64,000 nt of DNA from Comamonas sp. B21-038 (lineage in GTDB: Bacteria > Pseudomonadota > Gammaproteobacteria > Burkholderiales > Burkholderiaceae_C): assembly GCF_022387135.1 (NCBI RefSeq), contig NZ_CP092462.1:992001-1056000 (forward strand). The letters are read 5' to 3'. The stretch's first letter is position 1, and every line of letters begins with the position of its first letter. The position numbers and the translations under genes were made by a program. Shown here piece by piece: positions 54,413 through 64,000 of this stretch. A model generated the notes under the pieces. It did no database searches. It worked only from the letters and a program-made list of their open reading frames with translations, and had not been told where the DNA came from.

Positions 54413-57400
54413 GGTTTTTCTCCAGGGATGGAAAGAAGTGGCACGGACGTGCCGTTGGGGGAAAAGGGTAGTGCCTGTGACCGATTGCTGCGACGCAACT
54501 GATGGCGCTGCAGCAGCAGCCAGGCCGCGGGAATCACGAACATGGACAGCAGCGGCGCAGTCACCATGCCGCCGACCATGGGCGCGGCAATGCGCTGCAT
54601 GATCTCGGAGCCGGCTCCGTGGCCCAGCATGACGGGCAGCAGGCCGGCGAGCACCACTGCCACGGTCATGGCCTTGGGACGCACGCGCTGTACGGCACCT
54701 TCGCGAATGGCCTCCAGAAGCAGTGTTTCGGTCAGGGGCGCGCCGGCACCGATGCGCCGCTGCAGCGATCCCTTGAGATACAGCAGCATCACCACACCGA
54801 ACTCGGCGGCGACGCCCGCCAGCGCAATGAAGCCCACGGCCGATGCGACCGAGATGGAGTGGCCCAGCAGCCAGATCAGCCAGAAGCCGCCCACCATGGC
54901 AAACGGCACGGTGCTCATGAGCATCAGCGCATCGAGTGCGGAATGGAAGGTGAGCATCAGCAGCACAAAGATCACGACCAGCGTCACCGGAACCACGAGG
55001 CGCAGTTGCGCGGAGGCGCGTTCGAGGTACTCGAACTGGCCCGACCAGCCCAGCGAATAGCCAGGCGGCAGCACCACCTGGTCGGCCACGGCCTTTTGCA
55101 TGTTGCGCACGGCGCTGCTCAGGTCCACGCCGTGCAGATCCACATACACATAGCCTGCCAGGCGTGCGTTTTCGCTGCGGATCATCGGAGGCCCGTCATT
55201 GATGGCGATGCGCGCCACATCACCCAGGCGGATCTGCGCCCCCCGGCTGGTGAGCACGGGCAGATCGCGCAGGCGCGCCAGCGAATCGCGCACTTCGCGG
55301 GGGTAGCGGAGGTTGATGGCATAGCGCTCGCGGCCCGCGATCACTTCGCCGATGTCCTCGCCACCAATGGCGGATGACACGACGGACTGCAGCTCGGTGA
55401 CGGTGAGGCCATAGCGCGCTGCGGCGAGCCGGTCTACGTCCACATCGATGTAGCGGCCGCCGTTGAGCCGTTCGGCCAGCGCCGACGTCACACCGGGAAC
55501 GGGTTTGACGGCGGCTTCCACCTGCGTGGCAATGCGGTCGATCTGGGCCAGGTCCGGCCCGCTGATCTTGATGCCGACGGGCGTCTTGATACCGGTGGAG
55601 AGCATGTCGAGCCGGTTGCGGATGGGTGGCACCCAGACGTTGGACAGGCCCGGCACGCGCACTGTGCGATCCAGCTCCTGCGTGAGCTTTTCCGGCGTCA
55701 TGCCCGGGCGCCACTCGCTGCGGGGCTTGAACTGGATGGTGGTTTCAAACATTTCCAGCGGCGCGGGATCGGTAGCCGAATCCGCACGGCCGGACTTGCC
55801 AAAGACGGTGGCCACTTCCGGCACGGTCTTGATGAGCCGGTCGGTCTGCTGCAGCAGCTCTGACGCCTTTTGTGCGGAGATACCGGGCAGCGCTGTGGGC
55901 ATATAGAGCAGATCACCCTCATCGAGCGGCGGCATGAATTCGCCACCAATGCGCATCAGCGGAATGGCGGTGAGTGCCAGCGCGATGGCCGCGATACCGA
56001 TGGCTGCCCAGGGACTGCGCAGCGTGGCATTCAGCAGCGGGCGATACAGCGTGACCAGCATGCGGTTGATGGGATTGCTCTGCTCGGGCGGAATACGCCC
56101 GCGTATGAGATAGCCCATGAGCACGGGCACCAGCGTTACCGACAGGCCCGCGGCCGCGGCGATGGTGTAGGTCTTGGTGAAGGCGAGTGGCGCGAACAGC
56201 TTGCCCTCCTGCCCCTGCAGCGAGAACACGGGAATGAAGGACAGCGTGATGATGAGCAGCGAGAAAAAGAGCGCTGGCCCCACCTCGGCCGCGGCATCGC
56301 CCATGAGGCGCCAGCGTGCTTCGGCGTTGAGCGGTATGCCGGGATGCTGCTGCTCGTATTCCTCCAGATGCTTGTGCGCATTCTCGATGAGCACGATGGC
56401 CGCATCGATCATGGCGCCGATGGCAATCGCAATGCCGCCCAGCGACATGAGGTTGGCATTCACCCCCTGCCACTGCATGACGATGAAGGCCGCCAGCACG
56501 CCCAGCGGCAGCGAGATGATGGCCACGAGCGCGCTGCGCAGATGGAACAGGAACACCGCGCAGACCAGACCCACGACGATGAACTCTTCGATGAGCTTGT
56601 CGCGCAGGTTGTCCACGGCGCGCGCGATGAGCTGCGAGCGGTCGTAGGTGGTCACCACTTCCACACCTTGGGGCAAAGAGGACTTGAGCTCTGCCAGGCG
56701 CTGCTTGACGCCTTCGATGGCCGCCATCGCGTTCTTGCCTGCGCGCAGCACCACCACGCCGCCGACCACTTCGCCATCGCCATTGAGCTCGGCAATGCCG
56801 CGTCGGGCTTCGGGACCGATCTGGATGCGCGCCACGTCGGAAAGCAGCACGGGCGTGCCGGCCGCGTTGCTGCGCAGCACGACATGGCGGAAGTCCTCTT
56901 CGGTGCGCAGATAGGCTGTGGAGCGCACCATGTATTCGGCTTCGGCCTGCTCCAGGACGGAGCCGCCCGTTGCCTGGTTGGACTGCTTGAGCGCGTCGGC
57001 CACCTGTGCCGGCGTGATGCCGTAGGCACGCAGTCTGTCCGGATCGAGCACCACCTGGAACTGGCGCACCATGCCGCCGATGCTGGCGACTTCCGAGACA
57101 TCTGGAACGGCCTTGAGCTCGAACCTCAGAAACCAGTCGTTGAGCGCGCGCAACTGGCCCAGGTCATGCTGGCCCGAGCGGTCCACCAGGGCGTATTCAT
57201 ACACCCAGCCCACGCCCGTGGCGTCCGGCCCCAACGCCAGCGTGGCGCCCTGGGGCAGGCGGCTTTGTACCTGGTTGAGGTACTCCAGCACGCGCGAGCG
57301 CGCCCAGTACGGGTCGGTGTGGTCATCGAACAGCACATACACAAAGGCATCGCCAAACGAGGAATAGGCGCGCACGGTTTTTGCGCCGGGCACGCCCAAC

Positions 57401-57618
57401 AGCGTGGTGGTGAGCGGGTAGGTGACCTGGTCTTCCATCACCTGCGGCGCCTTGCCGGGCCATGACGCCTTGATGATGACTTGCGTATCCGAGAGGTCGG
57501 GCAGCGCATCGAGCGGCGTCTGGCGCAGCGCATGCACGCCCCACACAGCGAGCGCCACGGTGGCGAGCAGCACGAGCAGGCGGTTCTGGATCGACCAGCG
57601 AATGGTGCGTGCGATCAT
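54409..57618 (-). CDS. cusA: CusA/SilA-type heavy-metal efflux RND pump
   Basis: This 1069-residue inner-membrane proton antiporter is the pump of a Cus/Sil tripartite system. It starts [21 protein letters not shown], has [19 protein letters not shown] after the first helix, the transmembrane proton-relay stretch [19 protein letters not shown], and Met sites in [16 protein letters not shown] and [18 protein letters not shown], the latter fitting the periplasmic three-Met Cu(I)/Ag(I) site. It overlaps both cusB and cusF by four bases, showing full operon coupling. Confidence 0.95.
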   Translation of the reverse strand: MIARTIRWSIQNRLLVLLATVALAVWGVHALRQTPLDALPDLSDTQVIIKASWPGKAPQVMEDQVTYPLTTTLLGVPGAKTVRAYSSFGDAFVYVLFDDHTDPYWARSRVLEYLNQVQSRLPQGATLALGPDATGVGWVYEYALVDRSGQHDLGQLRALNDWFLRFELKAVPDVSEVASIGGMVRQFQVVLDPDRLRAYGITPAQVADALKQSNQATGGSVLEQAEAEYMVRSTAYLRTEEDFRHVVLRSNAAGTPVLLSDVARIQIGPEARRGIAELNGDGEVVGGVVVLRAGKNAMAAIEGVKQRLAELKSSLPQGVEVVTTYDRSQLIARAVDNLRDKLIEEFIVVGLVCAVFLFHLRSALVAIISLPLGVLAAFIVMQWQGVNANLMSLGGIAIAIGAMIDAAIVLIENAHKHLEEYEQQHPGIPLNAEARWRLMGDAAAEVGPALFFSLLIITLSFIPVFSLQGQEGKLFAPLAFTKTYTIAAAAGLSVTLVPVLMGYLIRGRIPPEQSNPINRMLVTLYRPLLNATLRSPWAAIGIAAIALALTAIPLMRIGGEFMPPLDEGDLLYMPTALPGISAQKASELLQQTDRLIKTVPEVATVFGKSGRADSATDPAPLEMFETTIQFKPRSEWRPGMTPEKLTQELDRTVRVPGLSNVWVPPIRNRLDMLSTGIKTPVGIKISGPDLAQIDRIATQVEAAVKPVPGVTSALAERLNGGRYIDVDVDRLAAARYGLTVTELQSVVSSAIGGEDIGEVIAGRERYAINLRYPREVRDSLARLRDLPVLTSRGAQIRLGDVARIAINDGPPMIRSENARLAGYVYVDLHGVDLSSAVRNMQKAVADQVVLPPGYSLGWSGQFEYLERASAQLRLVVPVTLVVIFVLLMLTFHSALDALMLMSTVPFAMVGGFWLIWLLGHSISVASAVGFIALAGVAAEFGVVMLLYLKGSLQRRIGAGAPLTETLLLEAIREGAVQRVRPKAMTVAVVLAGLLPVMLGHGAGSEIMQRIAAPMVGGMVTAPLLSMFVIPAAWLLLQRHQLRRSNRSQALPFSPNGTSVPLLSIPGEKP

Positions 57619-59204
57619 TGGCCGGCTCCGGTGGCTGGCTTCACGTCGGTGAGCTCATAACCGCCAGGCGTTTGCCGGAAGCTGAACTGCACGGTCTGCC
57701 CCGCTGCCACGCCTGCGAAGGCGTTGGCGGAGGGCTTGGCAAAGCCCATGGTCATGGCCGGCCACTTCAGTGCGGCAATGGGCTGGTGCGAGAAGATGAT
57801 TTCCCCGGGCGTGACCTGTTCGACCCTGCCGGTGGTGGAGTAGGTCTGTGCAGCAGCAGTCGCCGCGGGCGGACCGGCCGGCTTGTCCATCTTCTGCATG
57901 CCTTGCATGCCCTGCATCTCCTTGCTGGCACCAGCCTCGGGCAGCATGCGCGCCAGCACGGATCTGAGGCTGGCTTCGGAGTCCACCAGGAACTGGCCCG
58001 AGGCCACCACGGTGTCGCCTTCGTTCAGGCCTTCGAGCACTTCGGTGTCACTGCCCAGTTCCTGGCCCGTGCGTACCTGCACGGGCTGCAGCCGTCCCTG
58101 CGCGTTCTTCACGATAACGATGGAGCGCTTGCCCGTGGCGATCACGGCTTCCGAAGGAATCACCAGGCGCGTTGCCTGCTCGGTGCTGGCCACATGCACG
58201 CGCATGAGCATGCCGGGGGTGAGCACACCGTTGGGATTGCCGATCTCCAGGCGTGCCTGCAGCGTACGGCTGGTAGTGTCGATGCCGGGAAGTATCTCTC
58301 GCAGATGGCCCTGAAGGACGGTGCTGGCGTCGCCTGCGGGGCTGGCCTGTATCCGCATGCCGGGCCGTACCTGCAGCGCCTGCGCCTCGGGAATGTCCAC
58401 GATGAGCCAGAGCTTGCCGGTGCCCGCGACCTTGGCCAGGGTCTGCCCGGGGGTGACCATGGCGCCGTTGCGCACATTGAGCTCGCTGAGCACGCCCGTG
58501 CGTGGCGCGGTGAGTGTGAGATGGGTCTGTGCCTGGCCCGTGCGGTCCAGCTGCGCGATCAGGCCGGGAGGAATCGACATGGCGCGCATGCGTTCGCGCG
58601 CGGCGTCCAGCAGATCCAGGCCATGGCCCATGTTCATCTGGCTGCGCTTGAGTGCGAGGTATTCCTGCTGCACGGCCAGCCAGTCCGGCACGAAGAGCGA
58701 TGCCACGGGCGCGCCGCGCGTCACGCGCTGCATCGGGGCGCTGGTGTAGAGGCGGTCGATATAGCCGGCCACGCGCGACTGGATCACGTCGCTCTGCGAT
58801 TCATCCCATTGCGTGGAGCCGACGGCGTCAAAGCCCGTGCTCACCTGCTGGCGGCGCACGCTGGCAAGCCGCAGGCCCAGGTTCTGGGCCATGGTGGCGT
58901 CGATTTTCACGCCGTGGCCGGCTTCGCCGTCACCGCCGTCTCCATCGGCATAGACGGGCACAAGCTGCATGTCCATGAAAGGCGATTTGCCAGCCTTGTC
59001 GAAATGCTGCTGCGGCACCATCGGGTCGTGCCAGTAGAGCACCTTGCGGGCCGGTTGATCCGTGGGCGCTGCGCTGGAGTTGGGCGCGCCTTGCGCTGTG
59101 TGGCGTGTGCCGAGCAGATAGCCGCCTGCGAGCAGCGCCACGGCGGCCGCGACCACGCCCAGCGCTGCGCTCCAGGTGCGCATCGATGTGTTGTTCATGT
59201 TCAT
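57615..59204 (-). CDS. cusB: CusB-type membrane-fusion protein with fused metal-binding ends
   Basis: This 529-residue periplasmic adaptor links CusA to CusC. After an N-terminal membrane anchor (about 10-32) it has a heavy-metal-binding domain starting [14 protein letters not shown] (about 55-85), then the barrel-sandwich and hairpin regions. The last 75 residues form a CusF-like domain with His in [18 protein letters not shown], keeping the Trp and two Met missing or altered in the separate CusF gene. So the chaperone domain is duplicated in the operon. It overlaps cusA by four bases. Confidence 0.93.
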   Translation of the reverse strand: MNMNNTSMRTWSAALGVVAAAVALLAGGYLLGTRHTAQGAPNSSAAPTDQPARKVLYWHDPMVPQQHFDKAGKSPFMDMQLVPVYADGDGGDGEAGHGVKIDATMAQNLGLRLASVRRQQVSTGFDAVGSTQWDESQSDVIQSRVAGYIDRLYTSAPMQRVTRGAPVASLFVPDWLAVQQEYLALKRSQMNMGHGLDLLDAARERMRAMSIPPGLIAQLDRTGQAQTHLTLTAPRTGVLSELNVRNGAMVTPGQTLAKVAGTGKLWLIVDIPEAQALQVRPGMRIQASPAGDASTVLQGHLREILPGIDTTSRTLQARLEIGNPNGVLTPGMLMRVHVASTEQATRLVIPSEAVIATGKRSIVIVKNAQGRLQPVQVRTGQELGSDTEVLEGLNEGDTVVASGQFLVDSEASLRSVLARMLPEAGASKEMQGMQGMQKMDKPAGPPAATAAAQTYSTTGRVEQVTPGEIIFSHQPIAALKWPAMTMGFAKPSANAFAGVAAGQTVQFSFRQTPGGYELTDVKPATGAGQ

Positions 59205-59215
59205 TCCCTCGGGGA

Positions 59216-60556
59216 TCAGGGGGTGTTGGATGGGGGTGCTGGCAGCGCGCTGCCGGCCCGTGCGGTGGTGATGTCGTCCATGGGCAGCACCTGGTATTCC
59301 AGCTGAGCCCAGACGAGTGCGGCTTCGCGCTGCAGATCCAGCACCTGCAACTGCGCCTGCAGATCGGCGCGGCGCGCTGCGAACACGTCTGCGAGCGCGC
59401 CCGCACCGCTACGGTAGGCGGCTTCGGCCAGTTGCACGCGCTGCTGTGCCAGCGGCAGCAGGCGCTTGCGCAGCGAATCCAGGCGTGCGCGGGCGCTGCT
59501 CAAGGTGTTGGCCTGGCTGCGAATGTCGGCCAGCACCTGGCGCTCGATGTCGTCCAGCGTGAACTCTGCCTGGGTGGCCCGCGCGGCCTTTTCCGCCACA
59601 TAGCGGTCCTGCAGGTTTGCCTGGTTGGACTGCAGCGGAATCGACACGCCCACCGAGACCATGTCCGACCCCAGGCTGCGCCGCTGGTAGGCCACTTCCC
59701 AGCTCCAGTTGGCATGGCGTTCGCTGTCGGCCACGGCGGTGTCGGCCTGGGCCACGGCAACGTCGTCAGCTGCGGCAATCAATGCCGGCTGGCGTTCGCG
59801 CAACTGGTCCGCGCCCATGGTCTCCACGCTGGAGAGCAGAGCGGGTGGATCGCCCTGTACATCGTCCACGGCGCCTGCCGTCCAGCGCTGCAGCGCGATC
59901 AGTGCGTTCTGCCATTGCTGGCGCGCCTTGAGCGTGTCGTCCTGCGTTTGCACCAGCATGCCCTGGGACTGCACCACGTCAGAGGAGCGTGCGGCGTTGC
60001 CCTTGTAAGCGGCCTGTGTGACTTCCAGCTCATGCTGCATGTGATCGACCAGCGCCTGCTGCAGACCCAGCGCCTGGCTCGCGTAGCTGGCGGTGAGCCA
60101 GGCGCTGGCTGTCTGCTGGCGCACGCTGGCGATCTGCTGCAGAAAGGCTGCGCGCTGGCGCTTCACCACCTGCTGTGCCTGCTGCGAACGCAGGCGGCGT
60201 TTGTCCGCAGACACCCATTCCTGCGATATGCCAATGCGCTGCATGGTCATGTCGTCGCGGCGCAGGGAAAAGCGCCCCGGCCCGGTGACGGGCAGATTGT
60301 CGATGCCTGCCTTGAACATCGGGTCGGGCAGTTGCCCTGCGCGCACGGCCGCCTGGGCACTGGCGCGCTCGCCGGCCTGCGCTGCCTGTGCCAAAGCCGA
60401 ATGGGTCGTGGCTTCGCGCAGTGCAGTCTCGAGTGTCAGCCGGCCTTCACCGGCATGCGCGTGGAAAACCATCATCAGCGCCGCAGCCAGTGCGGATGCG
60501 CGCCATGCTGCGCGCTGAAGCCCGTGCTTCGGCGCGCGAAAAAAACCTGTGTACAT
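59216..60556 (-). CDS. cusC: CusC/TolC-family outer-membrane efflux protein
   Basis: This 446-residue protein begins MYTGFFRAPKHGLQRAAWRA, with a signal ending near MMVFHAHAGEG. Two repeats of the OEP domain follow with long helices rich in Ala, Gln and Arg, such as EKAARATQAEFTLDDIERQV. It should form the trimeric outer-membrane channel of the Cus complex. The start at 60556 follows a GGGGAG ribosome site; the upstream reading is not used. It lies 11 bases before cusB. Confidence 0.9.
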   Translation of the reverse strand: MYTGFFRAPKHGLQRAAWRASALAAALMMVFHAHAGEGRLTLETALREATTHSALAQAAQAGERASAQAAVRAGQLPDPMFKAGIDNLPVTGPGRFSLRRDDMTMQRIGISQEWVSADKRRLRSQQAQQVVKRQRAAFLQQIASVRQQTASAWLTASYASQALGLQQALVDHMQHELEVTQAAYKGNAARSSDVVQSQGMLVQTQDDTLKARQQWQNALIALQRWTAGAVDDVQGDPPALLSSVETMGADQLRERQPALIAAADDVAVAQADTAVADSERHANWSWEVAYQRRSLGSDMVSVGVSIPLQSNQANLQDRYVAEKAARATQAEFTLDDIERQVLADIRSQANTLSSARARLDSLRKRLLPLAQQRVQLAEAAYRSGAGALADVFAARRADLQAQLQVLDLQREAALVWAQLEYQVLPMDDITTARAGSALPAPPSNTP

Positions 60557-60656
60557 GATTCCAACTCCCCGAACGCGGCCGCGTGTGGGCCAGGCGTTCT
60601 GGATGACCGAATGAAAGGGCGCCTGCCGTGCAGACGGCAAGCTCTTCAGTGGGGAG

Positions 60657-61055
60657 TCAGGCGGATTGGGGAGGGCGCCAGAGATCGTTCAGCGGCAGGG
60701 CTGACAGGGTGCGCGCGTAATGGAAAACGACCTTGCGGGCCTGCACCAGAGGGGCATCCAGGCCAGTGGCGGGTGCGGGAACGTATTGGCTGCTCACCTG
60801 GCACTGCACCACCAGCTTGCAATGCACGTTCTTGCCAATGGGGGCGTGTGGGTGTTCTGCCGATGCGCTCGCATCAGCGGCCTCGTCCATGGCCTGCATG
60901 CAATCCATCTGGGCGTTGTCGTCCATCTTTGCGGCCATCTGCATTTGCATGGCAGATGGGATCGGGCAGTCCATCACCAGGCCGGTGGCCGCCATCCCGC
61001 TGATGGGAAGCACCATGCACAGCAGCGTGATGAAAAAGACCCGAATGAATCGCAT
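60657..61055 (-). CDS. small Met/Cys-rich exported protein, first gene of the cus operon
   Basis: This 132-residue protein starts MRFIRVFFITLLCMVLPISG, a signal peptide or anchor, and has a segment with many Met (MQMQMAAKMDDNAQMDCMQAM, split as such, residues 36-56) and Cys at 30, 52, 79 and 85. Such composition points to copper or silver binding in the periplasm. The C-terminal LWRPPQ ending recalls some DUF2946-like proteins found in copper operons, but I cannot assign it firmly. It lies 100 bases upstream of cusC. Confidence 0.65.
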   Translation of the reverse strand: MRFIRVFFITLLCMVLPISGMAATGLVMDCPIPSAMQMQMAAKMDDNAQMDCMQAMDEAADASASAEHPHAPIGKNVHCKLVVQCQVSSQYVPAPATGLDAPLVQARKVVFHYARTLSALPLNDLWRPPQSA

Positions 61056-61237
61056 GCGCCGGATTGTACGCGCAACCCCTCGTTTCGGCTGGAGCACCTC
61101 TTTTGCGTGGCGCGATGATGGGACTGGCTCCGTGCCGCCGCCAAGTTTTGTGCACATGCTGCGTGTTATATGCCCCATCACCAGTGCAGCTGGCTATCTC
61201 TTCATGGCTGGCTCCGTGGCATTCGCATGAATAAGCC

Positions 61238-61255
61238 TGTAAAGGCGGTGTAAAC
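61238..61255 (-). promoter_or_regulatory. direct-repeat site upstream of the cus operon
   Basis: TGTAAA occurs twice with an 11-base period (61238-61243 and 61249-61254; TTTACA on the minus strand). Response regulators of the OmpR/CopR type bind such direct repeats, so this is a candidate CusR/CopR site and -35 region. No regulator gene is adjacent. Confidence 0.35.
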
Positions 61256-61448
61256 ATGGCATAGTTGCGTGGGTCGCGCTGGGTGGCGCTCTCTCCAGTG
61301 ACTGAATGGCTGCCTATGCCATGTGCAGCCGACGCCGGGAGTGCGTGTCAGGAAGCTGGTCAATGGTCTGTCCCTGGGCCGGTTTCTTTTTGGTGAACCA
61401 CCCTATCAATACGCATGCCAACGCGGCTTGGCTGAACTATGAATATCT
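61256..61448. other. intergenic region between the cus operon and the acyltransferase
   Basis: Apart from the direct repeat site next to it, I see no gene, RNA or inverted repeat here. It should hold the promoter of the acyltransferase gene. Confidence 0.4.
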
Positions 61449-62552
61449 ATGAGACACAGCATCGGACATTACCTGGAGGCAGCCGGCGGCGCAGAGGGGC
61501 GCAAGGATAATTTCCTGTTGATCCGGCTGGTGGCTGCAACGCTGGTGATTTACGGCCATGGCTTTGCGCTTGCGGCCTTGGGCAGTGGCCAGCGCGACTT
61601 TTTTACCCAGTACCTCGGCTACCGCTATTCCGGTGATGTCGCGGTGGCGGTATTTTTTCTGATCAGCGGCTTTCTGGTTGCGGGCAGTCTGGAGCGCAGC
61701 AAGTCCATTGTTCGGTTTGCACTGGCGCGCGCGATGCGTCTGTTCCCTGGGCTATGGGTTTGCGTGCTGGTCTGCGCGCTGGTGATGGGTCCGCTGATTA
61801 CCGTGCAATCGCAGGCCGATTACTGGTCGTCTCCGCAGACGTGGACCTATGTCTGGTCGAACGCTTCTTTGGCGGAGATACAGTGGCTGCTGCCCGGGGT
61901 TTTTGAAGGCAACCGCTATAGCCCTGCCGTTAACGGCTCCCTGTGGACACTGCCGATTGAAGGCAGCATGTACCTCTATATGGGCCTGCTCGGGCTATTG
62001 GGCATTTTTTCCTGGCGCTGGCTGACCACGGCCTTGATAGCGGGTTTTGCGATCTGGACCTACCAGTCTGCCCAGCTCCAATCCGTCCCCTTGCAAGAGG
62101 CTGCCCGGTTGACCCTGTTCTTTGCCTGTGGCGCGCTGTTCTACATCCATAAAACGCGCATCCCCTTGCATCTGTCCATCGTGGCCGTATTGGCTGTGGT
62201 GGCATGGGCCTGCCGGCATACGGTTCACTATGAGCTGGCCTGTTCCGCCGCGCTCATTTATTTTGTTTTCTGGCTCGCCTATGTTCCACGCCTGCCATCC
62301 CCGCGCTGGCTGCTGGATATCTCTTATGGCACCTATTTGTATGGCTGGCCGATACAGCAGCTGATCGCCAAGTTCTATCCTGCCGCCACGCCGCTGCAGA
62401 TGACGGTGATCGCGATACCTTTGACCTGGGTCGTCGCGCTGATGTCCTGGAAGCTGGTGGAAGAGCCTGCTTTGAAGCTGTTCAAGACATGGAGCAAAAA
62501 GGATTTCTCGCTGCCGTTCCGGCGCAAACCCGTCGTTGGTGTATCTGGTTGA
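61449..62552 (+). CDS. acyltransferase family 3 (OafA/YrhL-like) membrane protein
   Basis: A 367-residue integral membrane O-acyltransferase with about ten hydrophobic helices. It begins with a soluble stretch, then LIRLVAATLVIYGHGFAL, which carries the catalytic histidine of the family, followed by FFLISGFLVAGSL and RFALARAMRLFPGLW. Such enzymes acetylate O-antigen, exopolysaccharide or peptidoglycan sugars; the acceptor is unknown. It stands alone between the copper operon and the IS element, and may be part of the same accessory block. Confidence 0.88.
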   Translation: MRHSIGHYLEAAGGAEGRKDNFLLIRLVAATLVIYGHGFALAALGSGQRDFFTQYLGYRYSGDVAVAVFFLISGFLVAGSLERSKSIVRFALARAMRLFPGLWVCVLVCALVMGPLITVQSQADYWSSPQTWTYVWSNASLAEIQWLLPGVFEGNRYSPAVNGSLWTLPIEGSMYLYMGLLGLLGIFSWRWLTTALIAGFAIWTYQSAQLQSVPLQEAARLTLFFACGALFYIHKTRIPLHLSIVAVLAVVAWACRHTVHYELACSAALIYFVFWLAYVPRLPSPRWLLDISYGTYLYGWPIQQLIAKFYPAATPLQMTVIAIPLTWVVALMSWKLVEEPALKLFKTWSKKDFSLPFRRKPVVGVSG

Positions 62553-62588
62553 GCGTTGCCATAAAGGCATGAAAAAACCGCCCTGAGA

Positions 62589-62610
62589 CCAATGCCAATC
62601 AGTTAAGCTC
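62589..62610 (+). repeat. left terminal inverted repeat of the IS4 element
   Basis: This 22-bp end matches the reverse complement of 63976-63997 at 20 of 22 positions. Confidence 0.85.
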
Positions 62611-62666
62611 AGGCGAGGCTAATAGCGGCTACAAAGGGAACGTGTTCAACGCGTTCCCTTTTTCTT

Positions 62667-63983
62667 TTGGCCGGCCTGCTGCAAACCACCCTGAATGAGA
62701 CCTTGGCCGACCTGCCTGCTGGCGGCGTGTCCGAGTTGAGCGCGTTGATTGATCCAGCCTGGATCGAACAAGCTCTATGTGCCACCGGTAAAGCGTCCAT
62801 CCGGCGTCGCAAGCTGCCGGCCGAACACGCGGTGTGGCTGGTGATCGGGCTGGCCCTGTTCCGTCAGATGCCTCTGTGGCAAGTTGTGCAGGAGATGGCA
62901 CTGACGCTGGAGGGCAAAGAGCTGCCCGTCCCCAGCGCCAGTGTGCAGGCCCGTCAGAGACTGGGTGCTGAGCCGCTGGAGCATCTGTTCGGACTGCTCA
63001 CCCAGGCCTGGGGACGGGTCCACCCGGTGCACGAGGAGACGTTGCGGGTGTTGGCAGTCGATGGCGTGGTCTGGTCAGCCCCGGACAGCACGGACAACCG
63101 CCAGGTGCTGGGCAGTGGCCAGACGCAGTACGGCCCGCAGCCCTGGCCCATGGTGCGAGCCGTGTGCTTGCTGGACACCGACAGCCACGAGCTGCTCGAC
63201 GCCAAGCTGGGCGATTACAGTTGTGGCGAGCTGACGCTGGCTGCAGGTTTGCGCGGGCTGGACCACTCGATCACGCTGTTCGACCGGGCCTACTTCTCCT
63301 CGGCTTTTCTGCTGGACTGGCAGCAAGGCGGCGCAGAGCGCCATTGGCTCATGCGCGCGCGGGACAACCTGCGCCATGAGGTGGTGCAGACGCTGGGAGA
63401 GGACGACTGGCTGATCCGCATGCCCGTCTCGCAGCGGGCCAGGCAACTGCGCGCGGAACTGCCTAGCCACTGGCAGGCCCGGATGATCCAGACGCAGGTC
63501 GATGGCAAGCCCAGGCGTTTCATCACCTCCATGCTCGATGCCCAAAGGTTCGCAGCACCACAGTTGGCGCAGTTGTACCGCCAGCGCTGGGAGATCGAGC
63601 TGGGGTTTCGGGAGATCAAGCAATCACTGCAGCAAGGCCATAGCGTGCTGCGCAGCCGCCAGCCCGAGTTGGTCATGCAGGAGGTCTGGGGCGTCTTGAT
63701 CGCCCACACGTTGCTGCGCCGGTGCATGCGGCTGATGGCCCAGCATGTGCAAGTGGAGCCCGTGCGCATCAGCTTTCACACGGCGCGCCACGCCATCGTG
63801 GGCGCACTGCGCAGCGTGCACCTAGCCCGTGTGGGTGTGGTCCCTCAACACCTGCAATGGCTGATGGACGAGGCCCGGCACTTCGTGCTGCCGCCACGCA
63901 GGCACGGCCGCAGCTTTCCTCGTGAAGTCAAGCGCTCTACACGCGGCAAGTACCCACCAAAGAAAATGCCAGTCAGGGCTTAA
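62667..63983 (+). CDS. IS4-family transposase
   Basis: This protein of about 438 residues has the DDE acid residues in LAVDGVVWS and ITLFDRAYFSS, and the IS4 YREK signature as YRQRWEIELGFREIKQSL. No ATG fits the N-terminus: the frame opens with a TTG at 62667 (reads AGLLQTTLNETLADL), so an unusual start is likely. The reading frame is intact to a stop inside the right repeat region, so the element may be active. Confidence 0.9.
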   Translation: MAGLLQTTLNETLADLPAGGVSELSALIDPAWIEQALCATGKASIRRRKLPAEHAVWLVIGLALFRQMPLWQVVQEMALTLEGKELPVPSASVQARQRLGAEPLEHLFGLLTQAWGRVHPVHEETLRVLAVDGVVWSAPDSTDNRQVLGSGQTQYGPQPWPMVRAVCLLDTDSHELLDAKLGDYSCGELTLAAGLRGLDHSITLFDRAYFSSAFLLDWQQGGAERHWLMRARDNLRHEVVQTLGEDDWLIRMPVSQRARQLRAELPSHWQARMIQTQVDGKPRRFITSMLDAQRFAAPQLAQLYRQRWEIELGFREIKQSLQQGHSVLRSRQPELVMQEVWGVLIAHTLLRRCMRLMAQHVQVEPVRISFHTARHAIVGALRSVHLARVGVVPQHLQWLMDEARHFVLPPRRHGRSFPREVKRSTRGKYPPKKMPVRA

Positions 63984-63997
63984 CTGACTGGCATTGG
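63976..63997 (-). repeat. right terminal inverted repeat of the IS4 element
   Basis: The complement of the left end; it overlaps the last two codons of the transposase. Confidence 0.85.
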
Positions 63998-64000
63998 CCC

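Larger units (their letters stand above)
62589..63997 (+). mobile_element. complete IS4-family insertion sequence, about 1.4 kb
   Basis: Terminal inverted repeats of about 22 bp are visible: CCAATGCCAATCAGTTAAGC at 62589-62608 and its near-complement ending at 63997. They enclose a single transposase gene. The right end is three bases from the window edge, so a target duplication cannot be checked. The element interrupts nothing recognisable; it lies 36 bases past the acyltransferase stop. Confidence 0.9.

Noticed and set aside
55870..59306. Long plus-strand frames opposite cusA and cusB
   Set aside because: They mirror the conserved RND and adaptor genes and have the usual antisense composition.

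Overview
The window looks like chromosomal DNA of a betaproteobacterium in the family Comamonadaceae, most likely Comamonas or a close relative. This rests on high GC content, the tmRNA tag ANDERFALAA, the order serC-pheA-tyrA-aroA/cmk-rpsA-ihfB, a RibB protein with a degenerate GTP cyclohydrolase II tail, several Bug/SDR-type catabolic genes, and short 'GCTATCAAAA'-like elements between genes. No sequence search was possible, so the genus is an inference.

Layout: 1-3 kb holds argC (type 2), a hypothetical gene, a lone ABC-type ATPase and uppP. 3.1-6.2 kb is a compact catabolic-looking operon (cupin dioxygenase, SDR, Bug-type periplasmic binding protein, SDR) behind a dyad-rich promoter. 6.3-9.1 kb (minus) is ybgC-tolQ-tolR-tolA, which ends at a terminator without tolB-pal. 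9.2-13.1 kb (minus) has an aminotransferase, ribBX-ribH-nusB and a 2Fe-2S ferredoxin. 13.4-20.1 kb has an MFE-2-like SDR, gshA, a YccS-type FUSC membrane protein, a pair of small genes and the circularly permuted GTPase rbgA/ylqF.

20.2-22.9 kb is the most unusual chromosomal locus. A good sigma-70 promoter is followed by a 10-codon ORF, two hairpins and an intrinsic terminator, then a small basic protein and a soluble protein that joins a Clp/HslU-type AAA+ module to an FtsH-type M41 zinc protease domain.

22.9-39.9 kb is mixed metabolism and envelope: TraB/GumN protein, M20 amidohydrolase, MFS transporters, a TruC-like pseudouridine synthase, a bigR-type sulfide/persulfide locus (ArsR repressor, two YeeE/YedE genes of which one is frameshifted, divergent persulfide-dioxygenase-like hydrolase), lipoproteins, an M23 peptidase, a DUF945 protein, gamma-glutamyltransferase and PhoD.

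39.9-53.6 kb is the conserved core: gyrA, then serC-pheA-tyrA-aroA/cmk-rpsA-ihfB on the minus strand, and ompA, ubiG, gph and ssrA (tmRNA) on the plus strand. Beyond ssrA the window turns accessory. It holds a frameshifted IS5-type transposase remnant, a copper/silver efflux operon (small Met/Cys-rich protein, cusC, cusB, cusA, cusF on the minus strand), an acyltransferase and a complete IS4-family element at the right edge.
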